In this document: one piece after another, positions 7,601-16,904 of the stretch
Position numbering within the stretch: position 1 is the stretch's first letter
How the letters are laid out: each line of letters starts with the position of its first letter
NCBI GenBank assembly: GCA_029593505.1
Contig: JAKTNI010000001.1
Location: 124,001-188,000 of the forward strand
From: Streptococcus suis
Lineage (GTDB): Bacteria; Bacillota; Bacilli; Lactobacillales; Streptococcaceae
Reading direction: 5' to 3'
Length of the DNA stretch: 64,000 nt
Translations under genes and position numbers: made by a program
Notes under the pieces: model-generated
What the model was told of the DNA's origin: nothing
The model's database searches: none
Seen by the model: only the letters and a program-made list of their open reading frames with translations

Positions 7601-10252
7601 ATGTCAAAAGAACTATTACCAAAATACAATCCAGCCGAGGTCGAGGCTGGTCGTTACCAAACTTGGTTGGACCAAGATGTGTTCAAGCCGTCTGGCGATA
7701 CGGAGGCGAAGCCTTATTCGATCGTGATTCCACCGCCAAACGTAACAGGTAAGTTGCACTTGGGACACGCTTGGGATACCACCCTTCAAGATATTATCAT
7801 TCGCCAAAAACGTATGCAGGGTTTTGATACCCTCTGGCTACCAGGTATGGACCACGCAGGGATTGCGACACAGGCGAAGGTTGAGGAACGCTTGCGGGAG
7901 CAAGGCGTGACCCGTTATGACTTGGGCCGTGAGAAATTCCTCGAGAAAGTTTGGGAATGGAAGGATGAGTACGCAGCGACTATTCGTGAGCAATGGGGCA
8001 AGTTGGGTCTGTCTTTGGACTACCAACGCGACCGCTTCACACTGGATGAAGGCTTGTCGAAAGCCGTTCGCAAGGTCTTTGTGGAACTCTATAAAAAAGG
8101 CTGGATTTATCGTGGCGAATTTATCATCAACTGGGACCCAGCAGCTCGCACAGCCCTTTCGGATATCGAAGTTATCCACAAGGACGTTGAAGGTGCTTTC
8201 TATCACATGAATTACATGTTGGAAGATGGCTCTCGTGCCCTTCAAGTTGCGACAACTCGTCCTGAAACCATGTTCGGTGACGTTGCGGTTGCGGTTAACC
8301 CAGAAGACCCACGCTATAAGGACTTGATTGGCAAAAACGTTATCCTGCCAATCGTTAATAAGCGAATCCCAATCGTTGCGGATGAGCACGCAGATCCTGA
8401 ATTTGGTACTGGTGTTGTAAAAATCACGCCTGCCCACGACCCAAATGATTTCCTTGTCGGTCAACGTCACAATCTGCCACAGGTCAATGTCATGAACGAC
8501 GACGGTACCATGAACGAGTTGGCGGGTGAATTTGCAGGTATGGACCGCTTTGAAGCTCGTAAGGCAACTGTTGCTAAGTTGCAAGAACTGGGTGCTCTTG
8601 TTGAAATCGAAAACCGTGTGCATTCCGTTGGACACTCTGAACGTACAGGTGTGGTAGTCGAGCCACGCTTGTCAACTCAATGGTTTGTCAAAATGGACCA
8701 ACTGGCTAAGAATGCCATTGCCAACCAAGACACTGCTGACAAGGTAGAATTTTACCCACCACGTTTCAACGATACCTTCTTACAATGGATGGAAAATGTA
8801 CACGACTGGGTGATTTCGCGTCAGCTTTGGTGGGGTCATCAGATTCCAGCATGGTATAACGAATCTGGCGAAATGTACGTCGGAGAAGAGGCCCCAGCAG
8901 GTGACGGTTGGGTACAGGATGAGGATGTACTAGATACCTGGTTCAGCTCTGCTCTTTGGCCATTCTCAACCATGGGATGGCCTGACGAAAATGCGACGGA
9001 CTTCCAGCGTTACTTCCCAACTTCAACCTTGGTAACGGGCTACGACATCATCTTCTTCTGGGTGTCACGGATGATTTTCCAATCGCTTGAGTTCACCGGT
9101 CGTCAGCCATTCAAGAACGTGCTGATCCACGGTTTGATCCGTGATGAAGAAGGTCGCAAGATGTCCAAATCGCTCGGAAACGGTATCGACCCAATGGATG
9201 TCATCGAGAAATACGGTGCGGATGCTTTGCGTTGGTTCCTGTCAAACGGCTCTGCCCCTGGTCAAGATGTTCGTTTCTCTTATGAGAAAATGGACGCATC
9301 TTGGAACTTCATCAACAAGATTTGGAACATTTCCCGCTATATCCTCATGAATAATGAAGGGTTGACCTTGGATGAGGCGCGTGATAATATCGTCAAGATA
9401 GCAACTGGTGAGGCTGGCAACGTGACGGATCGCTGGATTCTCCACAACCTCAACGAAACCATTGCCAAAGTCACTGAAAACTTTGACAAATTCGAGTTTG
9501 GTGTGGCAGGTCACATTCTTTACAACTTCATTTGGGAAGAGTTCGCCAACTGGTATGTCGAGTTGACCAAGGAAGTGCTTTACAGCGACAATGAAGCTGA
9601 GAAAGTCATGACCCGCTCTGTCCTTCTCTACACATTGGACCAAATCCTTCGTCTTCTCCACCCAATCATGCCGTTTGTGACGGAAGAAATCTTCGCCCAG
9701 TATGCAGACGGTTCAATTGTGGTGGCAACTTACCCTGTGGTCAACCCAGCCTTTGAAAATGCGGAAGCACACAAAGGAGTAGAAAGCCTTAAGGACTTGA
9801 TTCGTTCGGTGCGCAATAGCAGAGCAGAAGTGAATGTTGCGCCATCTAAGCCGATTACTATTTTGATTAAGACGGCGGATGCTGAGCTTGAAACATTCTT
9901 CAAGGCAAATGAAAACTACATCCGACGCTTTACCAACCCAGAGCAGTTGGAAATCAGTTCAGGCATTGCTGCACCAGAATTAGCCATGTCAGCTGTTATC
10001 ACTGGTGCTGAAATCTTCTTGCCACTAGCAGACCTCCTCAACGTAGAAGAAGAGTTGGCTCGTCTAGACAAAGAACTTGCTAAATGGCAGAAAGAATTAG
10101 ACATGGTTGGCAAAAAACTCAGCAACGAACGATTCGTTGCCAACGCTAAACCAGAAGTCGTAGAAAAAGAAAAAGCAAAACAAGCCGACTACCAAGCAAA
10201 ATACGATGCGACACAAGAGCGTATCGCAGAAATGAAAAAACTGGTTAAGTAG
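7601..10252 (+). CDS. valS: Valine--tRNA ligase
   Basis: 883 residues, the normal length. Class I synthetase with the HIGH-type motif H53LGH56 in [15 protein letters not shown], and K520MSKS524. The editing domain lies between, and the C-terminal coiled-coil arm ([22 protein letters not shown]) is present. It charges tRNA-Val with valine. Codon use is strongly biased, as for highly expressed genes, unlike the three genes before it. The start has AGAAAGGGC upstream. No T-box is directly in front of it; the valine T-box is at 5100-5290. A 3' hairpin at 10271-10290 ends the unit. Confidence 0.98.
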   Translation: MSKELLPKYNPAEVEAGRYQTWLDQDVFKPSGDTEAKPYSIVIPPPNVTGKLHLGHAWDTTLQDIIIRQKRMQGFDTLWLPGMDHAGIATQAKVEERLREQGVTRYDLGREKFLEKVWEWKDEYAATIREQWGKLGLSLDYQRDRFTLDEGLSKAVRKVFVELYKKGWIYRGEFIINWDPAARTALSDIEVIHKDVEGAFYHMNYMLEDGSRALQVATTRPETMFGDVAVAVNPEDPRYKDLIGKNVILPIVNKRIPIVADEHADPEFGTGVVKITPAHDPNDFLVGQRHNLPQVNVMNDDGTMNELAGEFAGMDRFEARKATVAKLQELGALVEIENRVHSVGHSERTGVVVEPRLSTQWFVKMDQLAKNAIANQDTADKVEFYPPRFNDTFLQWMENVHDWVISRQLWWGHQIPAWYNESGEMYVGEEAPAGDGWVQDEDVLDTWFSSALWPFSTMGWPDENATDFQRYFPTSTLVTGYDIIFFWVSRMIFQSLEFTGRQPFKNVLIHGLIRDEEGRKMSKSLGNGIDPMDVIEKYGADALRWFLSNGSAPGQDVRFSYEKMDASWNFINKIWNISRYILMNNEGLTLDEARDNIVKIATGEAGNVTDRWILHNLNETIAKVTENFDKFEFGVAGHILYNFIWEEFANWYVELTKEVLYSDNEAEKVMTRSVLLYTLDQILRLLHPIMPFVTEEIFAQYADGSIVVATYPVVNPAFENAEAHKGVESLKDLIRSVRNSRAEVNVAPSKPITILIKTADAELETFFKANENYIRRFTNPEQLEISSGIAAPELAMSAVITGAEIFLPLADLLNVEEELARLDKELAKWQKELDMVGKKLSNERFVANAKPEVVEKEKAKQADYQAKYDATQERIAEMKKLVK

Positions 10253-10270
10253 GTAGAATACGATAAAATG

Positions 10271-10294
10271 CCCAGTCTAAAAAGGCTGGGTTTT
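10271..10294 (+). terminator. Terminator after valS
   Basis: CCCAG (10271-10275) pairs with CTGGG (10286-10290), followed by TTTT. It ends the T-box/valS transcript and is directly followed by the promoter of the fic gene. Confidence 0.75.
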
Positions 10295-10295
10295 G

Positions 10296-10304
10296 TGGTA
10301 TAAT
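10296..10304 (+). promoter_or_regulatory. Extended -10 promoter for the fic-helicase pair
   Basis: TGgTATAAT at 10296-10304 is a full extended -10 box, 29 nt before the fic ATG and immediately behind the valS terminator. It gives the accessory pair its own transcription. Confidence 0.7.
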
Positions 10305-10333
10305 AAGGCTAGAAATTCAAACAGGAGGAGTCT

Positions 10334-11155
10334 ATGCAACCAACTTACAACATTGATAATCCCAATCTTTCCTACGAAGCCAAGCAAGAACTCTGGGAAA
10401 CGGGTTTTGGTCTTCAAAAAGTGGATGGGTTGACTCCGTCCGTTTGTATGGAAGAGTTGGCTGATAGGCAAGCTCGTGGAGAGTACACCTATGAGCAGGT
10501 GTACGAGGAAATTACGAAATACCACCAGTCAACTGATGACAGTACGCAAGAGGCGGATATTGTCTCTCTCCGGATTGTTGAAATGCTCTCCCAAACTGGT
10601 TTTAGCCTCCGACCAACTACTCTCTTACATATCCACAAAGAACTCTTTCAGGATATTTTTGACAGCAGTATTCTAGTAGGCGAATACCGAACTGTCAACA
10701 TTACAAAAAATGAGCCAGTTTTAAAGGGAGACACTGTGATTTATTCAGATTTTCCTTTGATCGCCGCCACTTTGGATTATGATTTCCAGCAAGAAAGAGA
10801 TTTTTCTTATGTTGGATTAGATACAAAAGCCATTGTCGCTCATATCCAATCCTTTATCTCAGGTATCTGGCAAATCCATCCATTCCGTGAAGGGAACACT
10901 CGAACAATCACCGTATTTCTCATCAAATACCTTCGCTCACTTGGTTTCGACATTGACAACGAGCCTTTTCAAAAACATGCCAAATATTTCCGCGATGCTC
11001 TTGTTCTTGACAATGCGAAGCTATTCAATAAACGCTCAGACTTTTTAACTGCCTTCTTTGAAAATCTCCTCTTGAATGGTCAGAATGATTTGTCAAGTGA
11101 GAGGATGTATGAGGAGTTGGGGATTTCATTAGATTCAAGCCAATCATTGCATTAA
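10334..11155 (+). CDS. Fic-family protein (putative AMP transferase)
   Basis: 273 residues with the Fic active-site motif HPFREGNTR at 182-190, containing the catalytic His182. Fic proteins move AMP or other nucleotide parts onto target hydroxyl groups. The last arginine of the classical motif (HPFxxGNxRxxR) is replaced: position 193 is Thr. A TAFFEN sequence at 239-244 fits the (S/T)xxxE(G/N) inhibitory motif and would make this a self-inhibited class III-like Fic, if the motif is real. The start has AGGAGG upstream. It lies 19 bp before the helicase gene and probably forms an operon with it. Whether it is a toxin, a regulator or part of a defence module is unknown. Confidence 0.88.
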   Translation: MQPTYNIDNPNLSYEAKQELWETGFGLQKVDGLTPSVCMEELADRQARGEYTYEQVYEEITKYHQSTDDSTQEADIVSLRIVEMLSQTGFSLRPTTLLHIHKELFQDIFDSSILVGEYRTVNITKNEPVLKGDTVIYSDFPLIAATLDYDFQQERDFSYVGLDTKAIVAHIQSFISGIWQIHPFREGNTRTITVFLIKYLRSLGFDIDNEPFQKHAKYFRDALVLDNAKLFNKRSDFLTAFFENLLLNGQNDLSSERMYEELGISLDSSQSLH

Positions 11156-11174
11156 ATAAATACGGGAAAATATT

Positions 11175-14048
11175 ATGACCACTAACCAATTATTCCAGGA
11201 CCATCTTCTTCACTCTTTGCAATATGGTTTTATTGATAGAGAGATTTTTCAAGAAGGAGTCTATTCGCCTAAAATTTTAATTAATGATACAGAAACTCAT
11301 CGTTATGTTTTAAATGATATTCAAGAAGAATTAAGCAAGGCTAAATCCTTTGCTTTCAGTGTGGCTTTTATTACTCAGTCTGGACTAGCCCTGATTAAAA
11401 GTCAATTATCAGATTTGGCAGATGAGGGAGTTCGGGGGAGAATTTTAATTTCTCCGTATCTGGATTTCAACGATCCCATAGCGATGAAAGAATTGCTTAA
11501 ACTGAAAAATGTCCAGGTACGGATAACACCAGTCAATATGCAAATGCATGCTAAGTTTTATCTGTTTGAGCAAAAAGATAAACAAGTTATCATTTCTGGT
11601 AGTTCCAATTTAACGCATACGGCTTTAAAAGTGAACTATGAGTGGAATGTGAAGTTAACATCTACACATAATGGTGATTTTATTCAGAACGCAAAAGAAG
11701 AGTTTGAGCGTATTTGGGAAAAATCAATGGTTTTAGATGTAGATGCAATCAATGTTTATGCGGCTCGTCGTAGTACAGTGATACGTACAGCAACGATTCA
11801 GGACGAGACGATAGCACCTTACCAAGAATCCATACGTCCCAACAAGATGCAAGAGCAAGCTCTAGAAGGTCTCGCAACCGTTAGGAAAAATGGTGCACAA
11901 AAAGCTCTAGTGATTAGTGCAACTGGAACAGGTAAAACCTATCTTTCTGCCTTTGATGTTAAACAATATAATCCAGAGAAAATGTTGTTTATTGTCCATC
12001 GAGAACAAATTCTTCAAAAATCATTAAAAGATTTTCAAAAAGTGTTAGGATTTGAAGATGATGAAGGGTGCATTTATAAGAGTGGGACGGATATATCACA
12101 GAAGAGGTATATCTTTGCGACCATTCAGACCATTTCGAGAGAAGATAACCTTCAAGTTTTTGACTCAACTTTCTTTAACTATATTTTGATTGATGAGGTT
12201 CATAAAGCTGGTGCAGACACCTATAAAAAAGTGATGAATTATTTTCAGCCAGATTTTTATTTAGGGATGACAGCAACGCCTGAGCGAACAGATGGACAAA
12301 ATATTTATGAGCTTTTTGACTATAATATTGCTTATGAGATCCGTTTACAAGAGGCACTTGATAATGATATGCTTTGTCCATTTATATACTACGGTGTTTC
12401 AGATATTAAGATTGATGGCCAATTAATTGATGAAAAAACCACTTTTTCAAATTTAGTTTCTGAACAACGAGTTAATCATATTTTAGAAAAAGTTTCTTAT
12501 TATGGAGTAAGTGGTGAGGAGGTAAAAGGATTGATTTTCTGTTCGTCTGTTAAAGAGGCGAAGGAATTAGAAAGCCAGTTCAATAATAGAGGACTTCGGA
12601 CACGCGCTCTTTCTGGGGAACATAGCCAAGAGGAACGCCAGCGAGTTGTTCAAGAACTAGAAACTGGGAAATTGGATTACATCCTGACAGTTGATATTTT
12701 CAATGAGGGGATTGATATTCCGAGTGTCAACCAGGTTGTTATGCTTCGTAATACCCAATCGAGTATCATTTTTATTCAACAATTAGGTCGAGGTTTACGA
12801 AAGCACGATACCAAAGAATATGTTACGATTATTGATTTCATTGGAAACTATCAAAACAACTATCTAATTCCAGTTGCACTTTTTGGTGACCAATCAATGA
12901 ATAAGGACAATTATCGTCGTGAAGTCAGAGAGCCCAATATATTAAAAGGATTGACGACAATTAACTTTGAAAAGATTGCCAAAGAACAAATTTTTTCTTC
13001 TATCACAAATACGACACTTTCATCAATTAAAATTTTGCGAGATGCTTTTAAAGACTTAGAGAACAAGTTGGGTAGAATTCCATATCTATCAGATTTTGTG
13101 AAATTGAATAGCATTGATCCGCTTGTCTTTTTTGAAAATTCCAGTTTTCAAAATTATGGAGATGTCATCAATAAATTTTCAGAAGAAACAATCCTTCTAT
13201 CAGAAGTTGAAAAGCGATTTTTGAATTTTATTACGTTTGAAATTTTGAATGGAAAACGAAAACATGAACTGTATTTGTTGAAACTACTTGTCGAAAATGA
13301 TGGCATAGTTTCATCAGATAAATGGTTTGAAACGATTATTGAGCACGACTTGGATTTTAGAACAGAAGTTCTGGACTCTGTAACAAGGGTGTTGAATTTA
13401 TCGTTTTTAAAAGCACAAGAGCAGAAGAAATATGGTACGGATGCACTGGTTACTTTTGACGGTGAACTGTATCGGTTGAATGAAGAAATCCAAGAATCTT
13501 TGGTGAATAATACCAAATTCATTCAATTATTTTTGGATGTTATTGAAACAGGGATTCTAAAATCGAAAGATTATCCTGAAATTTTTACACTTGGTCAAAA
13601 GTATACCCGACGTGATGTACTAAAATTAATGAATGTCTCAAAAGACGAGCCGCCTTTAAATATTGGTGGATATAAAATAGACAAGGAAACCAATTCTTGC
13701 CCGATTTTCATCACTTACCATAAAAGTGAAGATATTAGTGACACCATAAAATACGAGGACGAACTTCTGAATGAGTCAACTTTGAAGTGGTTTTCAAAGA
13801 ACAAACGTACATTAGATTCTAATGATGTATCGACGATCATCAACTCTAATGAAAATGAATTGAGGTTAGAACTTTTTGTCATAAAAGATGATTCAGAAGG
13901 TGGAGAATTTTATTATCTTGGTCCACTGAGATACGTTGAAAATAGTGCAAGTGAAGTGATAAAATCTGGGGACTCAGTCGTTCAAATGTTATTTAAGTTG
14001 GATTCACCAGTAGAGACAAACTTGTATAAATACTTGACAGATAAATAA
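11175..14048 (+). CDS. PLD-nuclease/SF2 helicase fusion with DUF3427-type C-terminus
   Basis: 957 residues. The N-terminal phospholipase-D-like domain has its HxK motif at H125/K127 and GSSNLT at 142-147; one HKD set is seen, so it may work as a dimer. The superfamily 2 helicase has Walker A ATGTGKT (249-255), DEVH (340-343), TATPERT (366-372) and motif VI QQLGRGLRK (about 535-543). The long C-terminal part matches the DUF3427 architecture as I know it. Proteins of this layout are thought to act on nucleic acids, and some lie in defence islands. The Fic gene is directly upstream and a NUDIX gene converges from downstream. The role in phage defence is inference. Confidence 0.85.
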   Translation: MTTNQLFQDHLLHSLQYGFIDREIFQEGVYSPKILINDTETHRYVLNDIQEELSKAKSFAFSVAFITQSGLALIKSQLSDLADEGVRGRILISPYLDFNDPIAMKELLKLKNVQVRITPVNMQMHAKFYLFEQKDKQVIISGSSNLTHTALKVNYEWNVKLTSTHNGDFIQNAKEEFERIWEKSMVLDVDAINVYAARRSTVIRTATIQDETIAPYQESIRPNKMQEQALEGLATVRKNGAQKALVISATGTGKTYLSAFDVKQYNPEKMLFIVHREQILQKSLKDFQKVLGFEDDEGCIYKSGTDISQKRYIFATIQTISREDNLQVFDSTFFNYILIDEVHKAGADTYKKVMNYFQPDFYLGMTATPERTDGQNIYELFDYNIAYEIRLQEALDNDMLCPFIYYGVSDIKIDGQLIDEKTTFSNLVSEQRVNHILEKVSYYGVSGEEVKGLIFCSSVKEAKELESQFNNRGLRTRALSGEHSQEERQRVVQELETGKLDYILTVDIFNEGIDIPSVNQVVMLRNTQSSIIFIQQLGRGLRKHDTKEYVTIIDFIGNYQNNYLIPVALFGDQSMNKDNYRREVREPNILKGLTTINFEKIAKEQIFSSITNTTLSSIKILRDAFKDLENKLGRIPYLSDFVKLNSIDPLVFFENSSFQNYGDVINKFSEETILLSEVEKRFLNFITFEILNGKRKHELYLLKLLVENDGIVSSDKWFETIIEHDLDFRTEVLDSVTRVLNLSFLKAQEQKKYGTDALVTFDGELYRLNEEIQESLVNNTKFIQLFLDVIETGILKSKDYPEIFTLGQKYTRRDVLKLMNVSKDEPPLNIGGYKIDKETNSCPIFITYHKSEDISDTIKYEDELLNESTLKWFSKNKRTLDSNDVSTIINSNENELRLELFVIKDDSEGGEFYYLGPLRYVENSASEVIKSGDSVVQMLFKLDSPVETNLYKYLTDK

Positions 14049-14157
14049 AAAACTCTCAGAAACGCCGAAATATCAATCTTTATAAGAGTTTAATGACTTG
14101 CTATCTTTCGCAAACTTCTTTAATTTTTTATATTTTTAGAAGTTTGTCTACGTTCTG

Positions 14158-14191
14158 AAGATAGAGATTCTTGTGAATCTCTATCTTTTTT
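14158..14191 (+). terminator. Terminator after the helicase gene, overlapping the NUDIX stop
   Basis: A perfect 13-bp stem (14158-14170 with 14175-14187), loop TTGT, then T residues to 14191. The right arm covers the stop codon of the convergent NUDIX gene. A second hairpin (CAAACTTCT 14111-14119 with AGAAGTTTG 14138-14146) lies just before it. Confidence 0.85.
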
Positions 14192-14573
14192 GCAAACAGT
14201 TAACAGCTGGAATATCTACTGGTGCCCATTCTAAGTCATCTAATTGTTCGATTGGAAGCCATTTAGAATCCTGGTGTTCTAATAATGTTAAATTTCCAGC
14301 GACTAATTTTGAACGGTAGGTTTTCATTGTAACAATGCCAAAGTCATATTCGTAGGATGCTTCATTTAGGAAAGAAATGATTTCTATTTCAGAATCAAAT
14401 TCTTCTTTGATTTCACGAACTAAGGCTTCTTCAGGAGTCTCACCTTGCTCAAGCTTTCCTCCTGGAAATTCCCAATAGCCCCCTAGGCTCTTTCCTTCAG
14501 GACGCTGGGCACAAAAGATTTTTCCATCTTTTTCGATTGCCGCTGCTACGACATTAATAATTTTTTTTGACAA
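14181..14573 (-). CDS. NUDIX hydrolase, MutT-like (deoxy)nucleoside triphosphate pyrophosphohydrolase
   Basis: 130 residues with a complete Nudix box: GKLEQGETPEEALVREIKEE (G-x5-E-x7-REUxEE). The segment FCAQRPEGKSLGGYWEFPGG before it is typical of MutT-type enzymes that hydrolyse oxidised or non-canonical dNTPs. The start at 14573 has GGAGGTC upstream on the minus strand. It converges on the PLD-helicase and diverges from the YjbR gene. DUF3427 helicases and MutT-like NUDIX genes are often neighbours in Firmicutes as I recall, so a functional link is plausible but not shown here. Confidence 0.9.
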   Translation of the reverse strand: MSKKIINVVAAAIEKDGKIFCAQRPEGKSLGGYWEFPGGKLEQGETPEEALVREIKEEFDSEIEIISFLNEASYEYDFGIVTMKTYRSKLVAGNLTLLEHQDSKWLPIEQLDDLEWAPVDIPAVNCLQKR

Positions 14574-14608
14574 GATTTGACCTCCACAATAAACTCTTTA
14601 ACAGATTT

Positions 14609-14617
14609 TGTTATACT
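14609..14617 (+). promoter_or_regulatory. Extended -10 promoter of the YjbR/EVE gene
   Basis: TGtTATACT at 14609-14617 is an extended -10 box, 28 nt before the ATG at 14646, in the gap shared with the divergent NUDIX gene. Confidence 0.55.
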
Positions 14618-14645
14618 TTCTATATATTACTTTAAAGGATTCAAA

Positions 14646-15695
14646 ATGTCTAGACAAATTGCACACCTCTCCTCTCTCATCCCTTTCGGTTTTCTTTTCG
14701 CCGATAATCGCTACACCTACCGCGAGGTTTTCATGGAGGGGCAATTTGAAGCGGTTTTTGAAGTTGATGAGTCTGGTCAGTTATCATCTTATGTTTGGGA
14801 CTGTGAGATGGAGGAGGTGTATATCGGTCATTTGGTGACTGTGCCAGCTGGAGCTTTTGTCAGTCAGGTACGTAAGGATTATCAGGAAATTTTGGCTCGA
14901 GTAGAGAAAACATGTTGTACCGCTCTGCCATTTTCCCAAAACCAAAGCAATCGTATAGCTCAGCATGTCAAGGAGAAGTGGGGTGACCTGCCGGACTATC
15001 CTTTTGCTAAGTCGCCTAAAACAGGCAGTTTTCGTCATCCGGCTAATCAGAAATGGTATGCCTTGGTGACGCAGGTTAAACGTAGTCAGTTGGGAGATAG
15101 CACAGATCAAGAGTTGGTGGAGATTGTCAATCTCAAGGTCGATGGTCGGGAAATAGCAGAGCTGCTGAGTCAGTCGGGCATCTATCCTGCCTACCATATG
15201 TCAAAGAAGACCTGGGTGTCGGTTTTACTGGATGGAACGGTGGATGATCAGACGATTCTTACTCTTCTTGAGAAAAGTCGCTATCTTGTAGGACCTAAAT
15301 CCTATAAAACAGAACAAGGACCGGATTACTGGGTGATTCCAGCCAATCCTAAGGTTTATGATATTGACACGGAGTTTGCGGAGAATAAGGTTGTCTATTG
15401 GCCTCAAAAATCTACTATTCAAACGGGAGATATCGTTACGATATATGTAACAGCGCCTGTGCAAGCTATTCGTTATGTTTGTCGTGTGTTGGGAGCAAAT
15501 TTGGAAAATCGTGAGGAAGTGGATATTCCAACAGAAAAGAAAGTGATGCAAATAGAATTGATAACTCAACTGTCTGATGATATCCTACCAAGAGATCGGA
15601 TGATAGGGTTAGGAGTAAAAGCAGTTCGTGGTCCGAGAAGGTTGACGGATGAGTTTATTCAGTGCTTGATATCGGAAGTGAAAAAGCGCCATTAA
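14646..15695 (+). CDS. MmcQ/YjbR-family protein with EVE/PUA-like C-terminal domain
   Basis: 349 residues. The middle (KWYALVTQVKRSQLG…EIVNLKVD…) is the CyaY-like fold of the MmcQ/YjbR family (YPAYHMSKKTWVSVLLDG is its signature end). The C-terminal 120 residues (VVYWPQKSTIQTGDIVTIYV, APVQAIRYVCRV) look like an EVE/PUA-type domain that may bind modified bases. The N-terminal domain is unassigned. The start at 14646 (MSRQIAHLSS) is chosen over the in-frame 14577 because TTTAAAGGA lies 6-8 nt upstream and the longer form would begin in the promoter. Function unknown. Confidence 0.78.
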   Translation: MSRQIAHLSSLIPFGFLFADNRYTYREVFMEGQFEAVFEVDESGQLSSYVWDCEMEEVYIGHLVTVPAGAFVSQVRKDYQEILARVEKTCCTALPFSQNQSNRIAQHVKEKWGDLPDYPFAKSPKTGSFRHPANQKWYALVTQVKRSQLGDSTDQELVEIVNLKVDGREIAELLSQSGIYPAYHMSKKTWVSVLLDGTVDDQTILTLLEKSRYLVGPKSYKTEQGPDYWVIPANPKVYDIDTEFAENKVVYWPQKSTIQTGDIVTIYVTAPVQAIRYVCRVLGANLENREEVDIPTEKKVMQIELITQLSDDILPRDRMIGLGVKAVRGPRRLTDEFIQCLISEVKKRH

Positions 15696-15721
15696 ACTAT
15701 CAGAATATTTAAATAAAATAC

Positions 15722-15749
15722 TTTACAACTTATTCAAAAATAGTATAAT
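15722..15749 (+). promoter_or_regulatory. asnA promoter
   Basis: TTTACA (15722-15727), a 16-bp spacer and TATAAT (15744-15749). The asnA ATG follows 30 nt later, behind TAGGAGGTAAGG. Confidence 0.75.
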
Positions 15750-15779
15750 AGTGTGTATTATATATTTAGGAGGTAAGGT

Positions 15780-16772
15780 ATGAAGAAAAGCTTCATTCAT
15801 CAGCAAGAGGAGATTTCTTTTGTTAAGAATACGTTTACTCAGTATTTGAAAGACAAATTGGAAATTGTAGAAGTGCAAGGTCCGATTTTGAGTCGCGTCG
15901 GTGACGGGATGCAAGATAATTTGTCCGGTGTGGAGAATGCTGTTACAGTGAATGTGAAGTTGATTCCAGATGCGACTTATGAAGTTGTTCATTCTCTTGC
16001 GAAGTGGAAACGTCATACTTTGGCTCGTTTTGGTTTCAATGAAGGTGAGGGCTTATTTGTTCACATGAAGGCCTTACGTCCAGATGAAGATTCTTTAGAT
16101 CCATTGCACTCTGTCTATGTAGATCAGTGGGATTGGGAAAAAGTTATTCCAAATGGTCGTCGTAATTTGGCTTACTTAAAAGAAACTGTTGAGCAAATCT
16201 ATAAAGCAATTCGATTGACGGAATTAGCTGTTGAAGCGCGTTATGATATCGAATCAGTGTTACCAAAGAAAATTACGTTTATTCATACTGAAGATCTAGT
16301 GAAAAGTTTCCCTGATTTGACACCGAAAGAGCGTGAAAATAGAATTGCTAAGGAATATGGAGCAGTCTTCTTAATCGGTATCGGAGGAGAGTTGGCAGAT
16401 GGTAAACCCCATGATGGTCGTGCACCAGACTATGATGATTGGACTAGTCCATCGGAAAATGGCTACAAAGGATTGAATGGTGATATTTTAGTTTGGAACG
16501 AAGTGCTAGGCTCTGCATTTGAGATTTCATCAATGGGTATTCGTGTAGATGAAGATGCCCTTAAACGTCAAGTTGCGATTACAGGTGATGAAGAACGTTT
16601 GGAGTTTGACTGGCACCGTGCTTTGTTAAATGGTCTGCTCCCATTATCTATTGGAGGAGGTATTGGACAGTCTCGCTTAGCAATGTTCTTGCTTCGTAAA
16701 AAACATATCGGTGAAGTACAATCGAGTGTTTGGCCACAGGATGTTCGTGATACTTTTGAGAATATTTTATAA
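15780..16772 (+). CDS. asnA: Aspartate--ammonia ligase (AsnA)
   Basis: 330 residues, the standard AsnA length. It makes asparagine from aspartate, ammonia and ATP in the cytoplasm. The class II synthetase-like fold is shown by [19 protein letters not shown] at the start, [35 protein letters not shown] and the C-terminal [20 protein letters not shown]. It has a strong RBS and its own promoter, and a perfect terminator at the stop codon, so it is transcribed alone. Confidence 0.97.
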   Translation: MKKSFIHQQEEISFVKNTFTQYLKDKLEIVEVQGPILSRVGDGMQDNLSGVENAVTVNVKLIPDATYEVVHSLAKWKRHTLARFGFNEGEGLFVHMKALRPDEDSLDPLHSVYVDQWDWEKVIPNGRRNLAYLKETVEQIYKAIRLTELAVEARYDIESVLPKKITFIHTEDLVKSFPDLTPKERENRIAKEYGAVFLIGIGGELADGKPHDGRAPDYDDWTSPSENGYKGLNGDILVWNEVLGSAFEISSMGIRVDEDALKRQVAITGDEERLEFDWHRALLNGLLPLSIGGGIGQSRLAMFLLRKKHIGEVQSSVWPQDVRDTFENIL

Positions 16773-16800
16773 GAGATTGTTTCCAATCTCTTTTCTTTTA
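16771..16800 (+). terminator. asnA terminator
   Basis: A perfect 9-bp stem AAGAGATTG/CAATCTCTT (16771-16779 with 16784-16792), loop TTTC, followed by a T-rich tail. It overlaps the last base of the asnA stop codon region. Confidence 0.9.
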
Positions 16801-16862
16801 TTTTCAATCATGAGACTGAAAACATTTACAACAAGATTATCTGTGATTTTTAAGGTAATATA

Positions 16863-16888
16863 TGGTATACTTTTTTAGTTAAACTAAA
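16863..16888 (+). promoter_or_regulatory. typA promoter with a 15-bp palindrome at the transcript start
   Basis: Extended -10 TGgTATACT at 16863-16871. Directly behind it, TTTAGTT-A-AACTAAA (16874-16888) is a perfect odd-centred palindrome that covers the expected transcription start. This is the position of a repressor operator, but I cannot assign a known regulator. Confidence 0.6.
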
Positions 16889-16904
16889 TGATATAGAGGA
16901 TATT

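Noticed and set aside
7838..8635. Long minus-strand open frame (265 codons) opposite valS
   Set aside because: It is the antisense shadow of a strongly codon-biased gene; the translation has no recognisable domain and no RBS context.
9242..9661. Second minus-strand open frame opposite valS
   Set aside because: Same reason: a product of codon bias in valS, with no family features.
13154..13522. Minus-strand open frame opposite the PLD-helicase
   Set aside because: Serine/lysine-rich random-looking translation within a gene with clear motifs on the + strand.
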